Positions 33,847 to 41,716 of a DNA stretch of 64,000 nt are shown here, in pieces. The position numbers were made by a program, and so were the translations under genes. The notes beneath the pieces are model-generated. The model did no database searches. It was not told the origin of the DNA and saw only the letters and a program-made list of their open reading frames with translations. Source of the DNA: Rudaea cellulosilytica DSM 22992 (GTDB lineage Bacteria; Pseudomonadota; Gammaproteobacteria; Xanthomonadales; Rhodanobacteraceae); assembly GCF_000378125.1 (NCBI RefSeq), contig NZ_KB899241.1:967652-1031651 (forward strand), written 5' to 3'. Each line of letters starts with the position of its first letter. The first letter of the stretch is position 1.

Positions 33847-35829
33847 TCAGTCGGCGAGCAGGCTCGCTAGCCGCGCGATATGTGAGGAGGCGAGTTCTTT
33901 TTTCGCCTCGGCGTCGGCCGCTTCGTCCAAACCGTCGCGATGCAGGTCGCCTGCCGGCAGTTCGGCGAGAAATCGGCTCGGTTCATTGCGCACGATCTCG
34001 CCGTAGCGACGCGAGCGCGCCGCATAGGACAGACACAGGCTTTCGCGCGCGCGCGTGATGCCGACGTACATCAGGCGCCGTTCTTCCTCGGTACGGCCTT
34101 CGTCGATGCCGGCCTCGTGCGGCAGCTTGCCTTCCTCGACGCCGACGATGTTGACGAAGCGAAACTCCAGTCCCTTGGCCGAATGCAGGGTCATCAAGCG
34201 CACCGCATTGCCCGCGTCCTCGCGATCGGCGTACGTGAGCAGCGCGAGCTGCGCGGCGAGATCGCCGACGCGTGAGTCCCCTTTCTGCATGGCGCGGAAC
34301 CAATCGCCGAGTTCGCGCAGGTTCTCGACGCGCCGGCCGCGCACGGCCTGGTCGCGCGTTTCGGCTTCGAGATGCTCCAGATAACGCGTACGCCGGATCA
34401 CCTCATCGACAAGATCCGCCGCGGACAAGGTGTGCGCCGCGGTTTCGAGCTCGTGCGTCAGCGCGGCGAAACCGGCCAACGCCGACGCCGAGCGCGCCGC
34501 GAGCTGCTTGAGCACGCTGTCGCTGTTGGTCGCGCGCAGCATCGAGGAATGCCGCGCCTGTGCGAGTTCGCCGAGTTTTTCCAGCGTCGTCGCGCCGATG
34601 TCGCGACGCGGGATGTTGGCAATGCGCACGAACGCCGCATCGTCGTCCGGATTGACGATCAGGCGCAGGTAAGCGAGCACATCCTTGACTTCGGCGCGGT
34701 CGAGGAACGCCGTACCCCCGGTCAGGTGATACGGCACCTGCGCGAGGCGCAGTGCCTTTTCCAGCGCGCGCGATTGATGATTGCCGCGATATAAGATCGC
34801 GAATTCGCTCCACGCCGCCTTGTGCTTCTGCGCCAGATGGGCGATGCCGGAAGCGACACGCTCAGCCTCGTGCTCGTCGTCGCGGCATTCGAGCACGCGG
34901 ATCGGCGCGCCCTCGGCATGCTCGCTCCACAAACTTTTCTCGTGCACGTGCGGGTTGTGCCGGATCAGCGCGTTCGCCGCGCGCAGGATGCGCTTGGTGC
35001 AACGGTAGTTCTGTTCGAGCTTGATCACGCGCAGCTTCGGGTAGTCGCGGCCGAGCTGGTCGAGATTGTCCGCATTCGCGCCGCGCCAGCCGTAGATCGA
35101 CTGATCATCGTCGCCGACGCAGGTCAGCGCACCGCGCTCGCCGGCAAGCGCTTTCAGCAGGCGATATTGCGCCGTATTCGTGTCCTGGTATTCATCGACA
35201 AGCAGGTAGCGAATGCGTTCCTGCCAGGCACTGCGCACATTCTCGTCGCTTTCGAGCAGACTCAGCGGCAGGCGGATCAGGTCGTCGAAATCGACCGCGT
35301 TGAATGCAGCAAGACGGCGTTGGTAGTTCACGTACAAGGTCGCGGCCTCGTGCTCGCGCGCGCTGCGCGCGCGTTCGAGCGCGGCTTCGGGCGCGAGGCC
35401 CTCGTTCTTCGCCGCCGAGACGAGATTGCGCAGTGCGAACAATTGGTCGGGCTTGGTCGCCGCGGGCAGCAACTCCTTGATGATCGCGCCGGCGTCGTCC
35501 GCGTCGAGCACGGAAAATCCGCGCTTGAGGCCGAGCTTGGCGTGCTCGATCTGCAGGAACTTCAGGCCGAGCGCATGGAACGTGCTGATCGTGAGTTGCT
35601 CGGCCGCCTCGCCCTTGATCAGTTTCGCCGCACGCTCGCGCATCTCGCGCGCGGCCTTGTTGGTGAACGTGATTGCGGCGATCTTCGCCGGCGCGAGATT
35701 TTTTCTCGCGACCAGATAGGCGATCTTCTCGGTGATCACGCGCGTCTTGCCCGAGCCTGCGCCGGCAAGCACGAGCAAAGGCCCGTCGCCGTACTCGATC
35801 GCGGCGCGTTGTTGGGGATTCAAGCTCAT
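33847..35829 (-). CDS. rep: ATP-dependent DNA helicase Rep
   Basis: A 660-residue superfamily 1A helicase. Walker A is AGAGSGKT (residues about 22-29), Walker B with motif II is LLVDEYQDTN, motif III is GDDDQSIYGWRGA, and motif VI is YVGITRARESL. The opening LNPQQRAAIEYGDGPLLVLAGAG and the wording of motifs match Rep rather than UvrD, and the length is close to the Rep norm of about 670. It unwinds 3'-5' and clears proteins ahead of replication forks. ATG start. Confidence 0.93.
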   Translation of the reverse strand: MSLNPQQRAAIEYGDGPLLVLAGAGSGKTRVITEKIAYLVARKNLAPAKIAAITFTNKAAREMRERAAKLIKGEAAEQLTISTFHALGLKFLQIEHAKLGLKRGFSVLDADDAGAIIKELLPAATKPDQLFALRNLVSAAKNEGLAPEAALERARSAREHEAATLYVNYQRRLAAFNAVDFDDLIRLPLSLLESDENVRSAWQERIRYLLVDEYQDTNTAQYRLLKALAGERGALTCVGDDDQSIYGWRGANADNLDQLGRDYPKLRVIKLEQNYRCTKRILRAANALIRHNPHVHEKSLWSEHAEGAPIRVLECRDDEHEAERVASGIAHLAQKHKAAWSEFAILYRGNHQSRALEKALRLAQVPYHLTGGTAFLDRAEVKDVLAYLRLIVNPDDDAAFVRIANIPRRDIGATTLEKLGELAQARHSSMLRATNSDSVLKQLAARSASALAGFAALTHELETAAHTLSAADLVDEVIRRTRYLEHLEAETRDQAVRGRRVENLRELGDWFRAMQKGDSRVGDLAAQLALLTYADREDAGNAVRLMTLHSAKGLEFRFVNIVGVEEGKLPHEAGIDEGRTEEERRLMYVGITRARESLCLSYAARSRRYGEIVRNEPSRFLAELPAGDLHRDGLDEAADAEAKKELASSHIARLASLLAD

Positions 35830-35912
35830 CAGGCCGTCAATTGTGCCGGGATATTCCCGTTTGCGGCAGCTTGACAGCTGGCCTTGTGCGCTCGTCCAAG
35901 ATCGCGAAAGTC

Positions 35913-35933
35913 AAAAAATGGTCATCCTTGACC
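35913..35933 (-). terminator. Intrinsic terminator of the sirtuin gene
   Basis: Minus-strand GGTCA / TGACC stem with a four-base loop, then ATTTTTT, between the sirtuin stop and the rep start. Stem is short but the T-run is good. Confidence 0.5.
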
Positions 35934-35940
35934 GCGCTCT

Positions 35941-36783
35941 TTAAATTAACAACAGAACTTCCGCGCAGTCGCCTTCGACTTTCAACGCGAACAAATCGTC
36001 AGCGCGCGTGCGTCCCCGATTGATCGCGGCGATCGGTTTGCCGCTTCGCGCCGCCTCTCGCGCAAAGCGGAAGCCCGAATAAACCATTAGCGACGAGCCG
36101 ACCACGAGCATCGCATCGCTGGCCGCGAGATGCGCCCAAGCCTTCTCGACGCGCTCGCGCGGCACGTTCTCACCGAAGAACACGACATCGGGCTTGAGCA
36201 TGCCGCCGCAAGCCGTGCAGGCGGGCACGTCGAAGCTCGTGAAGTCCATGCCGTCGAGATCGGCGTCGCCGTCGGGCGCGGCGAGCGCGTCAAGTTCACG
36301 CCATGCCGGATTGCGCGCTTCGAGTTCGCGCTGGAATGCCTCGCGCGGAATCCGGCGCTCGCACTGTAGGCAACGCACTTCGTCAAGCCGGCCATGCAGA
36401 TCGATGACCGCGCGGCTGCCGGCGCTTTGGTGCAGGCCGTCGACGTTCTGCGTCACCAGCGCCTCGATGCGGCCGTCGTTTTCGAGGCGGGCGAGCGCGG
36501 CGTGTGCCTGGTTCGGCCGCGCGCTGCCGAAACGCCGCCAACCGATCAGGCTGCGCGCCCAGTAGCGCGCTCGTGTCGCCGCATCGGCGACGAAGGCCTG
36601 ATAGGTCACCGGCGGCCGCCGCTTCCAGCCGCCGTCGAGGTCGCGGTAGTCGGGAATGCCCGAGGCGGTGCTGATGCCTGCGCCGGTGAGCACGAACAGA
36701 CGCGGATACGCGCGCACAAAGTCCGCCAGCGCCGTACCCGGCGCTGTCATCGGATCGGGTATTGCTGCCGTGCCGTCGAACAT
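35941..36783 (-). CDS. NAD-dependent protein deacylase, Sir2 family
   Basis: A 280-residue sirtuin. It has the NAD-binding GAGISTASGIPDYR, TQNVDGLH, the catalytic His in DLHGRLDEVRC, and two zinc Cys pairs (CLQC and CTAC), followed by KPDVVFFGENVP and VVGSSLMVYSGFR. It removes acyl groups from lysines using NAD. It lacks the Tyr-Arg pair check needed to call desuccinylase activity with confidence, so no CobB subtype is assigned. ATG codons at 36783, 36789 and 36792 are all possible starts; AGGA upstream fits the first best. Confidence 0.9.
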   Translation of the reverse strand: MFDGTAAIPDPMTAPGTALADFVRAYPRLFVLTGAGISTASGIPDYRDLDGGWKRRPPVTYQAFVADAATRARYWARSLIGWRRFGSARPNQAHAALARLENDGRIEALVTQNVDGLHQSAGSRAVIDLHGRLDEVRCLQCERRIPREAFQRELEARNPAWRELDALAAPDGDADLDGMDFTSFDVPACTACGGMLKPDVVFFGENVPRERVEKAWAHLAASDAMLVVGSSLMVYSGFRFAREAARSGKPIAAINRGRTRADDLFALKVEGDCAEVLLLI

Positions 36784-36952
36784 GAACATCATCCTAGCGC
36801 GCCGCTGGGAGGCTGTGCGGCGCATCGCCAAGATGGGTCGTTGCAACGGGTTTCGCAAGCCAGGACTCGCCCGATTGCAACGCCATCCGCGACGAATGGT
36901 TCTTCTCGCCGCCGACTCGGATTAGGATGCACCCTGCTGTTTTGGAGCGCCC

Positions 36953-37573
36953 ATGGCCAAACTTTACTTCTATTATTCGGCGATGAACGCCGGCAAGACG
37001 ACAACCTTGTTGCAAAGCGCGCACAACTATCACGAGCGCGGCATGCGCACGCTGATCTTCACGCCGAAGCTCGACAATCGCTACGGAGATGGGGTCGTCG
37101 CCTCGCGCATTGGGCTCAAGGCCGACGGCTGGATCTTTGCGCGCAACGACGATCTTCTACACATGACCCAGGACGACATCGCCGCCCATGGACCGTTGCA
37201 TTGCGTACTCGTCGACGAAGCGCAATTCCTGTCGAAGGCGCAGGTGTGGCAACTGACCGAAATCGTCGACCGGCTGAAAATTCCGGTGTTGAGTTACGGC
37301 CTGCGCACGGATTTTCGCGGCGAGTTGTTCGAAGGCAGCCAGTACCTGCTCGCCTGGGCCGACAACCTGGTCGAAATCAAGACGATCTGCCACACCGGCA
37401 AGAAGGCGACGATGGTCGTGCGCGTGGACGAGCACGGCCACGCGGTCATCGACGGCCCGCAGGTCGAGATCGGCGGCAACGACCGCTACGTTTCGGTCAG
37501 CCGCAGCGAGTTCAAGAAGGTCATGGCCGGCGAAGGCCGCATCGAAACCAAGCAGGGGACGCTGCTTTTGTGA
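36953..37573 (+). CDS. tdk: Thymidine kinase
   Basis: A 206-residue type II thymidine kinase that phosphorylates thymidine for salvage. P-loop SAMNAGKTT (residues 9-17), Walker B DEAQFL, the dT-binding [15 protein letters not shown] and a C-terminal RYVSVSR substrate loop are present. The C-terminal zinc site is only partly conserved (one Cys in CHTGKKA). ATG start, divergent from the sirtuin. Confidence 0.94.
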   Translation: MAKLYFYYSAMNAGKTTTLLQSAHNYHERGMRTLIFTPKLDNRYGDGVVASRIGLKADGWIFARNDDLLHMTQDDIAAHGPLHCVLVDEAQFLSKAQVWQLTEIVDRLKIPVLSYGLRTDFRGELFEGSQYLLAWADNLVEIKTICHTGKKATMVVRVDEHGHAVIDGPQVEIGGNDRYVSVSRSEFKKVMAGEGRIETKQGTLLL

Positions 37574-37672
37574 TCGGCTTTTCTGCGCTCTTCCCTGATT
37601 ACGAGAATCAAGAAGCGGCCCTGGCCGCACTGCTTAAAGTGTTCTCTTCCTGCTTTTTTAGAGGGGCTTAAG

Positions 37673-38398
37673 ATGGGACAGCGGAAACTCGTCGCCGAAG
37701 AGTCGGGAAAAGGCACCCGTTTGCGCATCCTGTTGATCGAGGACCAACGCGACATCGCGGCGAATATCTGGGATTTCCTGGAGTTGCGCGGCTTCGTCAT
37801 GGATCATGCCGCCGACGGCGTGAACGGCCTGCGCATGGCGCTCGAAGGCGGCTACGACGCGATCATCCTCGACCTTGGCCTGCCCAAGCTCGACGGCATC
37901 GATCTGTGCCGCGCGCTGCGTCGCGCCAACCGCGACACGCCCGTGCTGATGCTGACCGCGCGCGACACCTTGCAGGACAAGCTCACCGGCTTCGCCGAGG
38001 GTGCCGACGACTACGTAGTGAAGCCGTTCGCGATGAAGGAACTCGAAGCGCGCATCCGCGCGCTGCACCGGCGCGGACGCATGCAGCACGGCGATCGTCT
38101 CCATGTCGCCGACCTCATGCTCGATCCGCTCGACTACACGGTGGAACGCGCGGGCGAGCGGCTGACACTCACGCGCGCCGGCCTCGTCCTGCTCGAAACG
38201 CTGATGCGCAAATCGCCCAATCTCGTGCGCCACAACGATCTCGCGCACGCGCTCTGGGGAGATGGCGCCGGCGACATCGCCACCTTGCACACGCACCTGT
38301 CGGTGCTGCGCGCGGCGATCGACCGGCCGTTCAAGACTCACCTGTTGCACACCGTGCACGGCTTCGGATATCGCATCGCCGAGCAGGCGGACGCTTGA
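37673..38398 (+). CDS. OmpR-family response regulator
   Basis: A 241-residue two-domain regulator. The receiver has phospho-acceptor Asp67 (IILDLGLPKLDG), the acidic pair LIEDQ and Lys in VVKPF; the C-terminal winged helix is at residues about 145-235 (TLTRAGLVLLETLM, LHTVHGFGYRI). A good ribosome binding site (AGAGGGG) precedes ATG 37673. The stop TGA (38396-38398) lies at the edge of repeat copy D. It forms a two-component operon with the kinase downstream. Confidence 0.92.
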   Translation: MGQRKLVAEESGKGTRLRILLIEDQRDIAANIWDFLELRGFVMDHAADGVNGLRMALEGGYDAIILDLGLPKLDGIDLCRALRRANRDTPVLMLTARDTLQDKLTGFAEGADDYVVKPFAMKELEARIRALHRRGRMQHGDRLHVADLMLDPLDYTVERAGERLTLTRAGLVLLETLMRKSPNLVRHNDLAHALWGDGAGDIATLHTHLSVLRAAIDRPFKTHLLHTVHGFGYRIAEQADA

Positions 38399-38540
38399 AC
38401 CTGTCCTCAAAACTACTGCGCTCGATAATTTGCGCGCCGGCGGTGCTCGGAATCCTCATGTACTTCTACGTACACTCCGGTTCCTGCGCTCCGGCGACGC
38501 GCAAATTCTCTTCGCTCGCTACGTTTTGAGAACAGGTTTC
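38396..38540. repeat. Palindromic dispersed repeat, copy D (inverted)
   Basis: Ends AACCTGTCCTCAAAAC and GTTTTGAGAACAGGTT; its complement aligns closely with copies A and B through the inner blocks (CGTAGCGAGCGAAG, CGCCGGAGCGCAGGAACCGG, CGAGCACCGCCGGCGCG). It is in opposite orientation to the others and lies between a response regulator and its kinase, where its hairpin could lower downstream expression. Confidence 0.88.
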
Positions 38541-38591
38541 GAGCTGTAAGCGGTGATTGCTTTTGCACGGGCGAAGCCGCAGCCTATCGGC

Positions 38592-39836
38592 ATGCCCTTC
38601 AAGCTCAGCCTGCGCACGCGCGTCGCTCTCACCTTTGCCCTGCTCGGCCTCGTCGTCAGCGCCTGCCTCGCATTCATCTCGCTGCACTTTTCCGCTGCCT
38701 ACGTCGGCCGCGTCGCGCGCGAAATGCTGCGCGTGGAAGGCGAGTACATCGTCCAGCGCTACGCCGAATTCGGCGCGTTGCCGCACACGCATTCGGCGCA
38801 TTTCCGCATCTTCCTCAGCGGCGCAAAGGGTAATGAGGCGCCACCTGTCGAGCTGGCCGCTCTCCAACCCGGGGACCCGTACGAGATCGGGGACAGCGAC
38901 CCGCACCGCTATGTCGCGGTGCATGCGACCGCCGACGGCCGGCGCCTATACATCGTGCTCGACATGGGCATGGAAGGCGTGCGCGAGCGCCGCTGGACAC
39001 GCGACCTGATCGCACTGGTGGTCTTCGGCACGATCTTGTCCGCCTGGCTCGGGTGGTTCTGGGCTGGACGCGCGATCGAGCCGGTGCGCCGTCTCGCCCG
39101 CCGCGTCGAGGTGCTCGAACCCTCGCGGCGCGGCGCGGAGAAACTCTCGCCCGGTTTCGCCGAGGACGAGGTCGGCGCACTCGCGCTCGCCTTCGACAAC
39201 TACCAGGAAAAACTCTATGGCTATGTGCGCCGCGAGCGCACCTTCACCGCCGATGCCAGCCACGAGCTGCGCACGCCGCTCGCGGTGATCCGCGGCGCGA
39301 TCGAGGTGCTGCTCGACTCCGGCCAATGCGGTGCGGCGATCGTGACCCGGCTCAAACGCATGCAGCGCGGCGCCGACGAGCTGCGCGACCTGCTCGATGC
39401 CCTGCTTGTGCTCGCGCGCAGCGACGAGTCGGACGCGAACGAAGGCCGCACGCCCGATCTCGACGAACTCGTGCGCAGCCTGCTCGCCGAGCGCCGCGAT
39501 GCGCTCAACGAAAAACATCTCGGCCTGCAACACGAAGGCATGGCGAATGTCGCGGTTGCCGCGCCGCAGAAAGTATTGCGCGTGATCCTCGGCAATCTGC
39601 TGCGCGCGGTGACGCAGTTCGCCGACGGCGGCGTGCTGCGCGTCGCGGTCACGCCGGACGCCGTGCGCATCGTCCACGAAGGACCGCCCGCGACCGCCGA
39701 GGCCGCGTCGCTCGACGTGCGCGAGCACGCGCTTGGCCTCGGTATGATCCGCCGTGTCTGCGAACGCTGGGGCTGGCGACTCGAGGAAAACGTGGCCGCT
39801 AACGGCGACCATGCGTTCGTGCTGCGTTTTGCCTGA
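38592..39836 (+). CDS. Sensor histidine kinase with degenerate ATP-binding domain
   Basis: A 414-residue membrane kinase from ATG 38592 (a GTG at 38553 is in frame). Two membrane helices (about residues 10-34 and 138-160) bracket a periplasmic sensor; a HAMP-like linker follows. The H-box is intact with His224 in ADASHELRTPLAV. The ATPase domain is unusual: the N-box reads NLLRAVTQ instead of N-LL-NA, and where the G1 box DxGxG should be there is IVHEGPP, followed by a shortened lid and GLGMIRRVCER. It may have weak or altered kinase activity, or act mainly as phosphatase. It pairs with the upstream regulator. Confidence 0.88.
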   Translation: MPFKLSLRTRVALTFALLGLVVSACLAFISLHFSAAYVGRVAREMLRVEGEYIVQRYAEFGALPHTHSAHFRIFLSGAKGNEAPPVELAALQPGDPYEIGDSDPHRYVAVHATADGRRLYIVLDMGMEGVRERRWTRDLIALVVFGTILSAWLGWFWAGRAIEPVRRLARRVEVLEPSRRGAEKLSPGFAEDEVGALALAFDNYQEKLYGYVRRERTFTADASHELRTPLAVIRGAIEVLLDSGQCGAAIVTRLKRMQRGADELRDLLDALLVLARSDESDANEGRTPDLDELVRSLLAERRDALNEKHLGLQHEGMANVAVAAPQKVLRVILGNLLRAVTQFADGGVLRVAVTPDAVRIVHEGPPATAEAASLDVREHALGLGMIRRVCERWGWRLEENVAANGDHAFVLRFA

Positions 39837-39841
39837 GCCAC

Positions 39842-39894
39842 GGAAGCCCTGATTAACCTACTGCGCTCGCTCGTTACGGTTAAGCAGAGATTCC
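39842..39894. repeat. Short palindromic element between kinase and permease genes
   Basis: A 53-base imperfect palindrome: GGAAGCCCTGATTAACC and the complement of GGTTAAGCAGAGATTCC match at 13 of 17 positions, around the core TACTGCGCTCGCTCGTTAC. The core resembles the two ends of the larger repeat joined together. It fills the gap between convergent genes and ends one base before the permease stop codon; it may act as a terminator. Confidence 0.6.
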
Positions 39895-41541
39895 TTACGG
39901 CGCCGGCAACGTCATGCTCGCCGGCTGCAGGAAGTGGAACGCCACCGCGATCACGATCAGATAGGCGAGCAGGACGAAGGTCCAGCCCATGTTGTGGCGG
40001 ATCACATCGCCTTCCTTGCGCACGAAACGGCTCGTCGACACGCCCACGCTTGCAGTCTGCGGCGCTATCGGTTTGCCGATTTCCGCGCCGACCGAATTCA
40101 GCGTCGGCAGCAGCAGCGGTGGCAAGCCGAGCTGCGCGCCGACCAGCGCCTGGAATTTGCCGAACATCGCGTTCGTCGAGGTGTTCGAGCCCGACAGCGC
40201 GACGCCGATGAAGCCGAGGATCGGCGCGACCACGATGAAGGCGGTGCCGAGTGAGGCGAAGCCTTTCGCCAGAGACGCCGCCATGCCGGAGAAGTTGAAC
40301 ACGTAGGCCAGCCCGAAGATGAACACGCCGACCAGCAGCGCTCCCCACATCTGGGTGAAGGTCTTGCGGAAGACCTGGCCGAGCAGGTCGCCGGTGAGCT
40401 TGCCGATCGCGAACAGCCATGCCGCAACCAGCGCCCATGCGACCAGGATCGCCGTGCCGCCGACCCATGGCGCGAAGTTGAACACCGCGCTGACGTCGGG
40501 CTTGGCCGCTGTGCAGGCAGACCCCGCCGCGCAGGCCATCGCCGCGGTCTTGAACCAGCTCACCTTCGGCAGCGGCGACCAGGGTCCGGTCCACAGCGCG
40601 ACGACGACGAGCAAAATCGCGAACGGCAGCCATGCCTGCACGACTTCGCCCGGACTCAGGCCGTGATCGCGCTTGTGTTGCGCGAGCGCAGCCGCGTCGA
40701 GCGGCACGCCGCCGTAGCCGAGGATCGCGCTCGGCTGCCAGAATTTGAGCAGCAAGAGCAGCGCAGCGAAACAGACGATCGATCCGGTCACGTCGGGCAG
40801 GTACGGCCCCATGTAGACCGCGACCGGATACTGGCCGAGGATGTAGCCGAGCGATCCCACGACTGCGAGCGGCCATGCGCTCCACATGCCGGCACGACCG
40901 GAGACGAGGTACAGCAGCACCCACGGCGGCAGCAGGGCGAGCACGGCGACGACCGAGCCGATCGAACCCGACAGCGCGAGCAGCGGATAGCCGGTGACCG
41001 CGGCGAGGCCGATGATCGGCGCGCCGAGCGCGCCGTACGACACCGGCGCGTTGTTCGCGATCGCCGCAACGCGGATCGCGTTGAGGTCGGAGATGCCGAG
41101 CGAAATCAGGATCGGCGCGACCACGGCCCACGGATAGCCAAAGCCGACGAGGCCTTCGAGCAGGGCGCCGAAGGCCCAGGCGAACAGCATCGTCTGCACG
41201 CGCACGTCGGCACTGCCCTGCGCGATCAGCCAGCGCCGGAAATTCTCGAACAGGCCGGTCAGCGACAAGGTATTGAACAGGATCAGGCCCCAGAACGTAA
41301 TCCAGTTGACGTTCCACATGCCGGTCGCTGCACCATTGAGGAAGGCCTGCGAGCCGACGTCGAACGGCATGCGCCAAACCCACATCGCGAGCAGAAAGGT
41401 GACCAGCGAGCCGGCCATCACCGCGATCCACGCCGGCGCGCGGAATACAGCGAGCAGGACGAGCAGGAACACCACCGGAATCAGCGCGACCAGGCAAGTC
41501 AGGGTCAGATTGCCCAGCGGATCGATCACCTGCGTAAACAT
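39895..41541 (-). CDS. lldP: L-lactate/glycolate permease (LctP family)
   Basis: A 548-residue transporter from ATG 41541, with an excellent ribosome binding site (GGGAGG). About twelve to fourteen membrane helices. Family motifs include EGLVGFGYPWAVVAPIL, the internal repeat-like segment GFIGVALSGSNTSTNAMFGKFQ, and NSVGAEIGKPIAPQT. It imports lactate or glycolate with protons. Divergent from glcDEF, which supports a role in hydroxyacid uptake; whether lactate or glycolate is preferred is not readable. Confidence 0.92.
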   Translation of the reverse strand: MFTQVIDPLGNLTLTCLVALIPVVFLLVLLAVFRAPAWIAVMAGSLVTFLLAMWVWRMPFDVGSQAFLNGAATGMWNVNWITFWGLILFNTLSLTGLFENFRRWLIAQGSADVRVQTMLFAWAFGALLEGLVGFGYPWAVVAPILISLGISDLNAIRVAAIANNAPVSYGALGAPIIGLAAVTGYPLLALSGSIGSVVAVLALLPPWVLLYLVSGRAGMWSAWPLAVVGSLGYILGQYPVAVYMGPYLPDVTGSIVCFAALLLLLKFWQPSAILGYGGVPLDAAALAQHKRDHGLSPGEVVQAWLPFAILLVVVALWTGPWSPLPKVSWFKTAAMACAAGSACTAAKPDVSAVFNFAPWVGGTAILVAWALVAAWLFAIGKLTGDLLGQVFRKTFTQMWGALLVGVFIFGLAYVFNFSGMAASLAKGFASLGTAFIVVAPILGFIGVALSGSNTSTNAMFGKFQALVGAQLGLPPLLLPTLNSVGAEIGKPIAPQTASVGVSTSRFVRKEGDVIRHNMGWTFVLLAYLIVIAVAFHFLQPASMTLPAP

Positions 41542-41605
41542 GCAGCCTCCCGTGTTGGACGATACCCACAAAACATATTTTTGTTTTTTTGCGGCGCCGT
41601 CGTTG

Positions 41606-41625
41606 CCACGGCCGCTCCGCCGTGG
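41606..41625. promoter_or_regulatory. Inverted repeat in the permease-glcD intergenic region
   Basis: CCACGGC / GCCGTGG with a six-base spacer, in the 175-base region between divergent permease and glcD genes. It precedes a TATACT on the plus strand. It could be an operator shared by the two transcripts. A direct repeat of TGTCACCC also lies nearby (about 41655 and 41680). Confidence 0.35.
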
Positions 41626-41716
41626 GGGATATACTCCTCCCGCGCAGCATTGTCACCCTGGCCTGTTTTCGGCACGCTGGGTGTCACCCCTGATCTTTCG
41701 GCGTTAGCATGCGGAC

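Noticed and set aside
39221-41656. An 811-residue minus-strand frame over the permease and kinase
   Set aside because: Runs through a different frame of the permease gene and antisense to the kinase; both real genes have clear families.
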